Of a stretch of 64,000 nt of DNA, positions 43,387-56,900 are shown one piece after another. Origin of the DNA: Paraphysomonas bandaiensis (Eukaryota > Chrysophyceae); assembly GCA_965644295.1 (NCBI GenBank), contig CBFFRP010000563.1, forward strand, positions 1 to 64,000. Direction: 5' to 3'. Under the pieces are notes generated by a model. It did no database searches and was not told the origin of the DNA. It worked only from the letters and a program-made list of their open reading frames with translations. Position 1 is the stretch's first letter, and the number at the start of each line of letters is the position of its first letter. The translations under genes were made by a program, and so were the position numbers.

Positions 43387-45447
43387 TGTGCGAGGGGAAC
43401 ATTCTAACATATCATATGAATGAGATGAGCCATCTGATGTCATTGGGTTATATTCAGAATTCCGTGTATCTGATGCTAGCCAGAGGTTCCATTTTATACT
43501 ATCCAGTGTAGCTTGTAATATTGATATAGTATGTCCTACTTGTCAATTTAATCATTATAATATACAAAATATTGATACATAGATATATAGTATGTAGCTA
43601 ATAGGCGGAAGGCGCTATAATGCTCTTCTTTCAAAGCTTTTCTTTTACTACATTGTTGTATTTGTCATTAAATATTCTGATTTCCTTTGCGTCATGAACC
43701 CTGGTCACACACTAAGTAGCGACATGTACAAAAATTGGTCTCAGCCAAACTCATCACAATCGCACCAAAACACCGTTCTGATTGAAGTGAGTTAATAGTG
43801 TGCAATAGGTGAAGTCAGCTCATACGTGTAACGGGTGACCATAGTTACAAAGGAATTAAATTCAGTTACTGATGTGTGACTATATAAGATATAGGAGTTA
43901 CTGGTGAACGTATGATAAACATGTTGCTGAGAACAGATGTTTTACAATTTACACGAATATGTAGTTAAGTCTTCAGATTAATAATTATGATTCCTTACTT
44001 GAAAGTGCATTGTGTTCAACAAAGCAAGATTAAGGTTTACATGTAGAGCAAGGTTAACTTCAGTGAAATATCCAATACTAACAATCACTATATTCCGTGT
44101 TACTAATATATACTTATCGTCACTCATATTCTCACAGTACGACTAATAAGTATACTACTGTAATTTATAATCTGAATACCTTATAACTACAGCTTTCAGT
44201 TGCACTTATATAACAGGACTCAACATGTTGATATGATTGTAATAATGATGGGCATCAAAATTTGACATAAGAGGATGGTAAATACTTGATAAACAGAATT
44301 TTTTTTTTGTAAATTATAATAAATATCACTTATCATTGATTGTCATTTGCCATCTGCAAAATTTATGTTATATCAACTACCAATCATTTTCATACGATAT
44401 TATATAGACGCGATCTTGCACAGTCAATATATTTTAGTTTCATCGCTGTTATTCCTATCACCACAATAGTTCGTTTGACACTGTTAATCACTACTGCATT
44501 CTTCATGTCGTAATTGCGCTTTTTTTAATACCTTAGAGCTACAGCTTTTAATTGCGCTCAAACACCAAACCTCAACAGTAGGAGTCAACATACTGCATAT
44601 CATCATGAGCAGAGATGGAGAATCAACCCACTGAACTATACTGTCAAATTAATGAGCAAACGGTTTCTGAGATGACGGACGAACCGTATACTGTACAGTG
44701 ATAGTTAGTATAATAGGTTGGGCGGATATGGCGATCATTTTACTGGCACTTTCTTATTGACTGTTTAGACTGGCATTCTATAACAGGTAATAAGAAAAAC
44801 ATATTTGTATGAAGACGACAGCATCAATTTAAGCAGTTTGGAGTTTACTTTTTGGTGAATAGCTTGACAGAGACAGACAGTACGATTTGTAATGTTGAAC
44901 ATGAATAGTGTTCTTAGTTGTAGGTACTTATCATGATTGTTCGATGTTATTACAGTAGATGAGTTATGTGATTATGAAGAGTCGTTTATGATTAATCAAG
45001 TATATTTTCTAATAAGACACACTAGCGTAAGCAATATATTGCGAGGCCAAATTTTGTAGCAAGCAAAAATAAATAATTGCAATATTTATAGCAATATATT
45101 TTAATCCAATATATTTTTGACTGTCCCTGTGCATTATGTAATAGTTACACAATGTGGGAAATCAAGTCTCGACAACTTGTATGACTTCAAATATTAGTTT
45201 GAATTCTTATGAAGTAGTTAGAATCTCTGACATTGACGAATTCAAGATCTCTAGAATTACATAGCTATCGTAAATATACATCTGAGAAAGGTATAATAGA
45301 AAAAGATTAAGTACTTTTTAGATTAAGTATCTTGACTGCTCTCATACACACTACTACAACTATTTGCATGCTGTGCACTATAAAAATTCATATAAAAAGT
45401 CAATTAAAATTCAAACTGGCTAGATAGAGAATAACACATATGGCCCA
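43387..45447. other. Intergenic, no gene seen
   Basis: Two kilobases of AT-rich sequence between convergent genes (eIF4G plus, coiled-coil gene minus). 43790-44035 is the diverged partner of 37860-38095. Two diverged direct copies of an AGCTACAGCTTT..GAGTCAACAT block lie at about 44205 and 44535. No ORF or RNA is recognised. Confidence 0.5.
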
Positions 45448-48400
45448 CTACCGATTCGCTAAGTTGGTAACTACTAGATCGATTATCTTCCCCGATTGAG
45501 ACACCATGGACGACTGTAAATCCTGAAGCAACTTTCTTACATCATCGAGTGAGTCCTGTGCAAAATCTCTATCAGGACATCAACGAGGAATACATACACT
45601 TCTACCTGAGTGGCCATTACTCTCCGTAGTCGCTCATTCTCTTGAACCAACTCAGCAATACGTTTGTCCTGACTGTCTGCTCTCGTTTCAAGCGCAACCA
45701 AGCGCTGCAAGATAGTCTTTTGTTCTACCTCTTTGTCGGTCTTAAACTGCTCATGTTTCAATCGCTCCTGCTGAAGCTCACTCTTTAAACCCTCTAGAAT
45801 AGTAATAAGTAGTTAGTACAGCATAAACGCACGCTATTAAAGTTTTCAGTGTTAGCTGATACCGGGTACTATATGTACACAAGACTACGGTATACAAGAA
45901 ACTAATTCTTCCACAAATCAATAATATGATGAGCACAGAAAGTATACATCTTACCTATCATTCTATTGGCATTCGATGTTGACTCATCTACTTGACGTGC
46001 CAAAAAACTCATATTGAAGGCCATTACACTATTAATATCAGAACGCAATTGCTGGACGGCAGTCAATGCGTTTTCTGTGCTCTCTGCGACAGAGTTGATC
46101 TGTGTTTTACTGGAATCGACTTCTTGTATTAAGGCTTGCATGGTCATATTCTGAGAAGATATGGCCTGGTTGAGGGAGATTTGCATTTGTTGTATATCTA
46201 CACCACGCAGCTTCATATCCATACTGTTAACGTGACTGTCCATTTGTTCAATTTGTTGTTGTGTGGAACTAATATAACTCTCGAACACTTTGTAGGAAGA
46301 GTTAACAGAAGCAAACACTTGGTCCAAAGTCCTTCTATTGACACCTGTAGCCAACGTCAAGTTAAAAACCTGATCTCGAATTTGGAATATATCTGACTGC
46401 GCGGATAGGGTGGTATTGGTAAGGTACTGCAACGAAACATCATCTACAGCAGATTGCTTCTCTAGTAACATTATTTTGTTCCAAGTTTCCATCGAATTGT
46501 TTTGTAGCCGCGCCAAATCTGATTGCATGTCGGAGACATTAGCTTCCAATAACGCAGACTGAACTGTCAGAGCACTCGAAGTATCGCGTAACGACGCTGT
46601 TAAGTTCTCCGTTTGAGAGATACGAAAATAAGCCTGATCTAATCGTCCGCTAGTGACCGCCGTATACGTATCCAACATTTGCTTTTGCTGATTTTCTGCA
46701 AAACGCAAAGAGCTATTTACATATTTCTCCGTATCGTAAAGACTGGAATGAAGGGATCGATTGATAGCTTCGACTGAATTATTCAAGGATGAAATATTGC
46801 CATATAAGATACCCATATATACATTCATATCTTGCGATCTCATCTGATGAATGGTGTTCAACAAGTCACTATTCACTTTTGTTAAATCACTTCGAAGTGA
46901 AGTGAAGTTAGACCGGACCTCGTCTCTAGTACTGCGAATAGACACCGCTGACGAATCAACAGCCTGATCGATTTGCTGACTCAGTGACCGGCTTTGGTGA
47001 TAATACAGATCCATGAGTGTTGTATTGACACCATCCACAGTTGTTCGCAATGTATGGAGCAGGTGGTCGCTACTATTGCTCAGTTTAGTATCTAGGAATA
47101 GTCTATCAGCCTCTATTTGCTCCTGAATCATTGCGTAGTGATATGATACATTATCGTGAAGGTTTCGTTTGTATATATCCAACTCAGACCACATGACAGA
47201 CTGGTTGGCTTGAAATTGCCGCAACTCCTCATCCGTAACTAGAGCATTGGCTTGGATGCTGTTCACAGTATCATTCACAGATGTCACATTCATAATTGTC
47301 TCTCGTTTCCAATGCGCTATTCCCTCTGTCATAATAGACTGTACACTAGTTAAGTTCTGATACGCTTCTTCCAGTCCTTGTCTCTGTGATTCGTTTAGAA
47401 ACTGGATATTTGACTGGAGCGATACTATGAAATTTGATAGTGTGTTGTTCAAATCCATGAGACGAAGAGTCGTATTTGATTCTAACTCATCAATTGACTG
47501 CTCCAATATCAGCTTAGCTCTCGTAGCGTTATTCAAGAGATATGAAACATTTTCAAGTACTGTCGTGTTCAAACGCTGAAATCCGGTAGTCATGTTGGTT
47601 TCCAGACTTTTATAGCGACTTTCAGCAGTACTGGATAATAGCGAGATAGTTTCTTGAATATTATGTTCAATGAAAGTCAGATTTCGTCGTGTACTGTTTA
47701 AAGCTTCGTGTACGACGTCATCATTCGATTTCATGGTTGAGTTAACAAGTTCCAATTGTTCACTCATATGACCCTCCAATGCTTGAACCAGATCATAAAG
47801 AGACACGTTTACATAAGATAAGTTCGCAGCAGACGCATCACCAAGGCTAGTCAAGTCGTTCTCAAATTGCAAAACTGCGACTTGGTATGTTTCCTGTAAT
47901 GAAGCAAGAGACGAGATCAGGGTGCTATTAAGCAACTCCAGAGAATCATTGGAGGAATTATGGTTAGAAGCGACGACTACTTCTAGAGCCCCAAGATTTG
48001 AAGAAATATTTTCAGCAGTTTTGTGCACTAAATCATATATCGATGTGTTCAGTTCCTGCTGATATTTCTCAGAAAGTAGCCGAAATTCGTTCAGTTCGCC
48101 ATCCAGACGTTCTAAGTGTGATGGTCTATGAACCATATCTACCACTTCCCATGAGTCATCCACCTCAGCACCACCCTGTATATCGGAATGTTTCAATGGG
48201 CTCGGTGAGTTGGCTTTACCCACTTTTCCGTTGACATCTCTCAAAATTTGTCGTACATCCCTCACATCTATTCTTGGTTTAGGCTTTGCTCCCTGCACTG
48301 TAGAGGTGTGAACAGCCTCCTTATACTGGTCATTCTCCGTCTGGTCATAGAGTACAGTGGCAATCTCACCTATGACATACTTCAATTCCTTCAGCTGATT

Positions 48401-51400
48401 TTTTATAAACGTATCTACTACTTCAAATCGACTGTCTGTACGCGCCTCGTGCGAATGAAGGTGTTTTGATAGACTGACATTGAGGAGACCAATGTCATCA
48501 TACAAACTCGCGTTGAAATCCGCCAATTGTGTTGTGAAAGAACCATTCAAATCAGAAATTCTGTATAAAGTATCTTGAGAAGTTGCCACAACACTATCTG
48601 CATGCTGCTCGAGAACAGAAGACAAATTGGTCACACTGTCATTCAACATTGATGTATACTTTGCGATACTATCATGAGTTCTGATATCAGATTCATTCAG
48701 TGCGGCTTGTAGCATGGTAGACACACTTAATAACTCTTCATTTAACGTTGTCAACGAAGTATTCACTTCATTTCGAATTGAGTTTTCAAGGGTAGATAAG
48801 TTGGACAGTAATTCAACTTCCACTTCTTGAAACTTTAGTCTGGACAAGTTCTTAAAGTCAGATAATGAGACATTCACGTCTCCAATTACTCGAGCAAGTA
48901 TTGAATTACTTCTTGCAATAGCAGCCGAAGTATTGGATGCTAGTTCGTCAATATATTCGTTGGTTTCATTCAGAGCTGCATGAAGCAGAGAAAAATTTAG
49001 AGATGCCATTTCAGTTGCATTTCCAACTTGCTCCTGCAAGAAACTGATGTTTCTTCTTGCTCCTTCAAAATCATTCTCTACACGATCTTTCAACACAATC
49101 AATTCAACATTGATACCGTTAGTGAGATTATCTTGTAACTCCGACAATTGTGTTTGGGTATGGTGAGATTGGTTCCTGTAGAGTTCTGTCATGGAATCCG
49201 TGTTGCTCGTCATATACTCTAACAAGGTATCACGAAGATTGGTAAGGTTTCGCTGAACTTGATCAGATAACTCCTCTGTCGCAGTGGTGGTAAGTAGAGC
49301 AGACTCATTTCTAAGATTCTCAAAGTCGCTATGAATTCTCGATATGGAACTCTGGACTTCTCCAACGGTACTGTTAACTAATTCCAGATTAGCTGTGGAA
49401 GAATTCGTGTACGCGTCCAGTTTGCTTGAAATATAATCGCGTATCGTTTCCCCAAGGGCGGATATGTTCTGGTAGCCTTCAGAGCGCAGTCTTCAAACAA
49501 GACATCATAATGCAATATTATAAGATTGTAAGAGAGCACGTACTCAGTAATATTTGTTTGTATTTCATCGCGTAGGGAACTTTGAATTTGTGTACTCCAA
49601 GCTGGTAATACCTCAAGCTGTAGATTTTCAATTGTAGAATTCATATCGCTTACTGATTTAACTATATCCTCAAGAGAAAATGATAACACCAGAACCTCCT
49701 CCATAACGCTGCTATTCATTGATTCCACCATTGCCTCCGATGTAGTTCTAAAAGTTGCCAAATTTTCCATTACTTCGGTAGATAATCCTTCCAGTTGTAG
49801 GCTTATTTTCGAAGAAAAATCAGTGAAACTCGCTTGATTGTTCTGCAATAACTCATCCAGTTGTGAAGCTGTGGATGACTGAATACTATCAACTCTAGCG
49901 GAAATCGGCTGTATCAGTGTAGATTCAATATAATCAGAGATGGCCTGCAGAGTACAAAATCATTGAATACTATTCATAACAGTCAATAAGTAAATGTCAA
50001 TACAGAATAAAACAATGCCATGGCAATATGTACACTATCCATCGATGAGTGCACACGAATCCCTTCTGAAGATTCGCCACTCAGAATATAGGCGGAATTT
50101 ATATATATGTATATGTACTAATTCAGCATACCTGTTGAGCAGATGCTTGTGCATTTGCTACTTTTTCACTTACAAAGAGCAAGCTGTCAACAATGGAGAG
50201 CATGTTGCTTGACACCTGTGAATGCGTAATTATCACTATCGTACATGATGTGTACTATGTATCAACTATATAAATCACTGCATATGTGGTGGACGAATAT
50301 ATACTGCATCGCTAGACAACAATAGTACTGAATTCATTTCTCAATACAGTATACTGTCGCTCATTATCCATTTATGGGTGGTATGTAACGAACATACCGA
50401 CGGGTGCCCGGCATTCGACCGCTCTTTGCATTCCTCAGGAGTAGCAGTTGTGTCAAACACACCATCCACAATACAAAGATTGTATGCCACCTATAAATTA
50501 TAATACATGTAACCTCGGCCGTACTAAAGTTGTGATTAAAATACTACCTTTCTAGAAAGCTCCCTATCGAGTACAACATCTCTGAATGCCGCATTACCAC
50601 TCATGCTAAATAGGTAATAAGGACTCTCGTCAGGAGCGTAAATTTGAATCACCGTCTTCTCATTGTGATGCAAGGAAAGTTTCCCCTCATTCATCATTGT
50701 AATCCAACGGATCAATCCCTTGGCCTTAAAAGCAAATGACATACATTACTTTGTACGAAAACTTATATGTCATATTAGGAGGAATGAGTTCCGGTTCATG
50801 AATGCAGTAAGTATAACACGAATGGGTTGTACTTACGAATTCAATATGCGTTGGTGAATACTTGAGTGTCCCACCACTAGTCACGATTTCGAGTATATCA
50901 AGATCGATTTTCAAACCATTTCCATGAACTCGTGTCATACGAGGTTGCTTGGTGTCGAGGTTGAATGAGGAGCCCTTGACCATACCACCACCTATAACAA
51001 AACAGTATCACTACTAAGTAGTGCATATATATGACTGTATGTGCATATATATGACTGTGTGTGTATATATAAGACTGTATGTGTATATATATGACTGTAT
51101 GTGTATATATATGACTGTATGTGTATATATATGACTGTATGTGCATATATATGACTGTATGTGTATATATATGACTGTATGTGTATATATATGACTGTAT
51201 GTGTATACATATGACTGTATGTGTATATATATGACTGTATGTGTATATATATGACTGTATGTGTATATATATGACTGTATGTGTATATATATGACTGTAT
51301 GTGTATATATATGACTGTATGTGTATATATATGACTGTATGTGTATATATATGACTGTATGTGTATATATATGACTGTATGTGTATATATATGACTGTAT

Positions 51401-52941
51401 GTGTATATATATGACTGTATGTGCATATATATGACTGTATGTGTATATATATGACTGTATGTGTATATATATGACTGTATGTGTATATATATGACTGTAT
51501 GTGTATATATATGACTGTATGTGTATATATATGACTGTATGTGTATATATATGACTGTATGTGTATATATATGACTGTATGTGTATATATATGACTGTAT
51601 GTGTATATATATGACTGTATGTGTATATATATGACTGTATGTGTATATATATGACTGTATGTGTATATATATGACTGTATGTGTATATATATGACTGTAT
51701 GTGTATATATATGACTGTATGTGTATATATATGACTGTATGTGTATATATATGACTGTATGTGTATATATATGACTGTATGTGTATATATATGACTGTAT
51801 GTGTATATATATGACTGTATGTGTATATATATGACTGTATGTGTATATATATGACTGTATGTGTATATATATGACTGTATGTGTATATATATGACTGTAT
51901 GTGTATATATATGACTGTATGTGTATATATATGACTGTATGTGTATATATATGACTGTATGTGTATATATATGACTGTATGTGTATATATATGACTGTAT
52001 GTGTATATATATGACTGTATGTGTATATATATGACTGTATGTGTATATATATGACTGTATGTGTATATATATGACTGTATGTGTATATATATGACTGTAT
52101 GTGTATATGTATGTGTATATATATGACTGTATGTGTATATATATGACTGTATGTGTATATATATGACTGTATGTGTATATATATGACTGTGTGTGTATAT
52201 ATATGACTGTATGTGTATATATATGACTGTATGTGTATATATATGACTGTATGTGTATATATATGACTGTATGTGTATATATATGACTGTATGTGTATAT
52301 ATATGACTGTATGTGTATATATATGACTGTATGTGTATATATATGACTGTATGTGTATATATATGACTGTATGTGCATATATATGACTGTATGTGTATAT
52401 ATATGACTGTATGTGTATATATATGACTGTATGTGTATATATATGACTGTATGTGTATATATATGACTGTATGTGTATATATATGACTGTATGTGTATAT
52501 ATATGACTGTATGTGCATATATATGACTGTATGTGTATATATATGACTGTATGTGTATATATATGACTGTATGTGTATATATATGACTGTATGTGTATAT
52601 ATATGACTGTATGTGCATATATATGACTGTATGTGTATATATATGACTGTATGTGTATATATATGACTGTATGTGCATATATATGACTGTGTGTGCATAT
52701 ATATGACTGTATGTGTATATATATGACTGTATGTGTATATATATGACTGTATGTGTATATATATGACTGTATGTGTATATATATGACTGTATGTGTATAT
52801 ATATGACTGTGTGTGTATATGTATGTGTATGCAGCAGCAGTTACCTCCTCCTCCGAGTCCATTCCCCATCATAGAGACGCCTGACATACAAGGTCTGCAT
52901 GCCAGTAACAGCACACCTACTATACATAAATGCATATACAT
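45448..52941 (-). CDS. Giant secreted coiled-coil glycoprotein of unknown function
   Basis: Nine exons join in phase to 1,613 codons: 52941-52845, 50991-50837, 50724-50548, 50490-50398, 50215-50132, 49944-49544, 49490-45955, 45793-45606, 45555-45448. Exon 1 encodes a signal peptide (MYMHLCIVGVLLLACRPCMS) and the start of a Gly run completed by exon 2. Residues about 40-200 look globular (GGTLKYSPTHIEF, IQIYAPDESPYYLFSMSG, then a short Cys-containing segment). Residues ~210-1575 are almost continuous heptad coiled coil. By my count there are more than 50 N-x-S/T sequons in 1,100 residues, spaced near every 20. A non-coiled basic/acidic insert lies at about 640-690 (VQGAKPKPRIDVRDVRQIL). No membrane segment is seen at the end, so the product is probably secreted, extracellular or wall/scale-associated. 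No family is recognised. Confidence 0.8.
51022..52823. repeat. 20-bp minisatellite (~90 units) in intron 1 of the coiled-coil gene
   Basis: Unit GTGTATATATATGACTGTAT repeated head to tail for ~1.8 kb with rare T/C changes (for example GCATATAT). A single short irregular unit near 52105 shifts the register. It fills nearly all of the 1,853-base intron between the signal-peptide exon and exon 2. ORFs of 550-654 codons here (His-Ile-Gln-Ser-Tyr polymers) are artefacts. Confidence 0.97.
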
Positions 52942-53097
52942 ACTTATATTTCAATTACTTTAATAAATTGATTGCAAATGTATTGAATGGAATCTCTGCT
53001 TGCAATACATACATATGTATGTGTATATATACAGAGCTTAACGTAATATCTTGCCAGTGTATACACACACACAACATACATACACACACCTACCGTC
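52942..53097. other. Upstream region of the coiled-coil gene
   Basis: Short AT-rich and CA-rich spacer presumed to contain the promoter. No ORF. Confidence 0.4.
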
Positions 53098-53229
53098 TCA
53101 TATTTCGGGAATATTTTGATGTAAAAATGCTTTATATTACTGCTGTATAACTACGGCTAGAATACAGATAATTATTGTCTCAATATTAGAGGCATATTCG
53201 AACAAAAATATAAACAGGATGCCGATACA
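53098..53229 (+). mobile_element. MITE-like repeat, copy 2
   Basis: Shares TATTTCGGGAATA, TATAACTACGGCTAGAATAC, TTATTGTCTCAATATTAGAG and GGATGCCGATAC with the copy at 2761-2910. It lacks the outer left terminal repeat, so it is 5'-truncated. Confidence 0.65.
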
Positions 53230-53968
53230 CAGTACCTCCAACTGCCTCAAAACTCCATACCCTCAAGAAAGTAAAAAACCTGGGTATTCATAGAATTTGG
53301 AATAAGAGATGAAACAAAAAAGACGTTTTTCTACAAAATATGAGGTTTTTGTAAGAATAATGTGTGTAAGAAATTCCTTCGAAAGTAACGTTGCACATAC
53401 AGCAGTGTGCAATAAATGGGATTTTATGTGTCTGTATATTACAAATGAAGGGTTTATGTAATCATAATCCTAATAATCCATAGTTTCTATGAAAGTATGA
53501 TATATAAAGTGGAGATTTTTATGTGTGAGTATGATGGTGTTAGTTACAATACTCTTCAATCGTATGAATTGTTACGTATGCACTCCAATGCTCGTAAAGC
53601 TATAATTCCATTCATTATATTGAAAGGTTGATACTTGCTTATAAAGTACCGGTTTCTGTATAGGGAACGAGAGCGAGGGTGCATTAACTCAAAACCCCTG
53701 ATTTAAAAGCATTAAAACCTCGATATTTCTATAAAACAGAGGGTTTTCCCATCTGTACGTACGACGTAGTTGTTGTTACACCAACAGCAGCTTCCTTCTA
53801 CGCAAAACCCTTGATTTATATATTAAAACCATGAAATGCCATTAAAGCTTGTTTTTATATGAATGGCAGGTGTGTCATAGTGCTCATATGATAATATTTA
53901 ACGGTTAAAATCACTCCATTAGCATCTTATTACATCATTCATTTAATATACTCACTATCTAATCAATC
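53230..53968. other. Intergenic, no gene seen
   Basis: AT-rich spacer with several AAAACCC(C/T)TGATTTA-like words and no ORF. It presumably includes the promoter of the CRT-like gene. Confidence 0.5.
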
Positions 53969-56900
53969 ATGGTGGCACAAAACAATGATCTTAATGGTCC
54001 TAAGAGTATTGGTATGATAATCTTATTGTTTAGTAGCATTATTGCTGCAACTGCCAATACACTCCTATTTAAGATTGCATTGAATGCATTTTCATCACCA
54101 ACAACGAATTATGGTTTCTTTGTATCTCAATTTTCTACATTATTATATACACTTCAAGCTGTATTAATATCATGCATTATGATGTGGAGAGAAAATATTT
54201 CAATTAAGGATTTATTAACTACGAATCAGCCCGTATATCTCTATATGGGGGGATTAGATGCGGCAAGTGCAACTATTGGTGCTATTGCAGGTGCAGATAC
54301 ACCTGGAGAAATGCAAACTATTATAAATCAAATGATTATTCCATTAACAATGATTGGTGCCTTTTTATTTCTTGGATCACAATTTGAGACTTATCAAATA
54401 TGGGGAAGTGTATTGATATTATTTGGTGCTGCTGTCGCCTCCAGTGATTATTTATTTTACCCCACTCATCATGATGAAGATTCTAATGGTGGCATTGCAT
54501 TGCCCGTGGCGATTACATTGTACGTAATTTCAGTGGTTCCTTCTGCTCTGTCGAATATTTACAAGGAAAGGAAGATGAAGGAATTGGACATGAACGAAGT
54601 ACACACATCTACCATTGTCTCCTTTTGGCAACTTTGGATTGGATTTGTATTTTTACCGCTGCTCTCTCTTCCGTCGTTAGGTATCATTTTGTCGTGAATC
54701 ATATTGTCTGTAACGTGTATATTAGGTGGCTTGACGTATCATCAAATGACCTCTCAGCTCTCAGATGGCTTTACTTGTTTTATGGGGACCAACCCCAATG
54801 ACCCTGACCATGACTGCTCCAATTCAGCAGCTATACTACTTGTTTACATTGTCCTCAATTTCATATATAACATCATGATGTTAGCGATAACCAAGCGAGG
54901 CAGTGCTGTTCTATTGGTGATTTCTCAGGTGTATTTTGTCTTCGGTGTGTATTCCATCTGTATTGGTACATTTCGTTGCATTACCTTCTTTATTTATATA
55001 CGCTAATATTTATCTTCTTTAGGCCCTCTCTCTACCACTAACAAACATAGCGTTTACTTTGACACCTCTTATGGGTGATGATGCCGAGCCGCTATCAATA
55101 ATGGATTTAGTAGGACTGGTTCTGGTTTGCATTGGCTTTTTGGCCTATAGCGGGTTCGGTTTTGCTTCAAACTTTATGGTAGTCCAGGTAATAATCTCTT
55201 TTGTAACCAATCAGACCACGTGCACAATTTATTGATATTACGTATATATAGGGACCGCCTGGTCAGATGGCATATGCTCACTTCGAAGACCATGACGAAG
55301 TGATTGTATCAACGAAAGTGGCCAGCGACCCTCAGGAGCTTGCAGATTTCATTGTTGGATCTATACTTCAAAAACAGATATCACGGGAGCAAAGCTTAGT
55401 CAACCCAGGTATATGATACAAACAAGAGATTTATTGTCCTACAAAAGCAGGACTAACATGTTACCATTACGATATAATCCCAGTTATAGCTGGCGTTGTA
55501 AATTCTAATGAGAACTTCGTATATGTGGTCAATGTATAGTTTGATGATGTGGCATGTGATGAGTGATAGTATTATCTGTCAATCCGCTGATATCTCTCAC
55601 GAGAATCTGACGAGAGTCTACTACATATCATTCTGATGCTGCATTGTTATTCCTGATGGTTATTATGATTTCGATGATGACTTTGTGTATGTGGTCAATG
55701 TATAGTTTGATGATGTGGCATGTGATGAGTGATAGTATTATCTGTCAATCCGCTGATATCTCTCACGAGAATCTGACGAGAGTCTACTACATATCATTCT
55801 GATGCTGCATTGTTATTCCTGATGGTTATTATGATTTCGATGATGACTTTGTGTATGTGGTCAATGTATAGTTTGATGATGTGGCATGTGATGAGTGATA
55901 GTATTATCTGTCAATCCGCTGATATCTCTCACGAGAATCTGACGAGAGTCTACTACATATCATTCTGATGCTGCATTGTTATTCCTGATGGTTATTATGA
56001 TTTCGATGATGACTTTGTGTATGTGGTCAATGTATAGTTTGATGATGTGGCATGTGATGAGTGATAGTATTATCTGTCAATCCGCTGATATCTCTCACGA
56101 GAATCTGACGAGAGTCTACTACATATCATTCTGATGCTGCATTGTTATTCCTGATGGTTATTATGATTTCGATGATGACTTTGTGTATGTGGTCAATGTA
56201 TAGTTTGATGATGTGGCATGTGATGAGTGATAGTATTATCTGTCAATCCGCTGATATCTCTCACGAGAATCTGACGAGAGTCTACTACATATCATTCTGA
56301 TGCTGCATTGTTATTCCTGATGGTTATTATGATTTCGATGATGACTTTGTGTATGTGGTCAATGTATAGTTTGATGATGTGGCATGTGATGAGTGATAGT
56401 ATTATCTGTCAATCCGCTGATATCTCTCACGAGAATCTGACGAGAGTCTACTACATATCATTCTGATGCTGCATTGTTATTCCTGATGGTTATTATGATT
56501 TCGATGATGACTTTGTGTATGTGGTCAATGTATAGTTTGATGATGTGGCATGTGATGAGTGATAGTATTATCTGTCAATCCGCTGATATCTCTCACGAGA
56601 ATCTGACGAGAGTCTACTACATATCATTCTGATGCTGCATTGTTATTCCTGATGGTTATTATGATTTCGATGATGACTTTGTGTATGTGGTCAATGTATA
56701 GTTTGATGATGTGGCATGTGATGAGTGATAGTATTATCTGTCAATCCGCTGATATCTCTCACGAGAATCTGACGAGAGTCTACTACATATCATTCTGATG
56801 CTGCATTGTTATTCCTGATGGTTATTATGATTTCGATGATGACTTTGTATATGTGGTCAATGTATAGTTTGATGATGTGGCATGTGATGAGTGATAGTAT

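Noticed and set aside
50898-52941. ORFs of 550-654 codons on the minus strand
   Set aside because: They are translations of the 20-base minisatellite in three frames. Only the ends (signal peptide and exon 2) are real coding sequence, and these are joined by splicing out the array.
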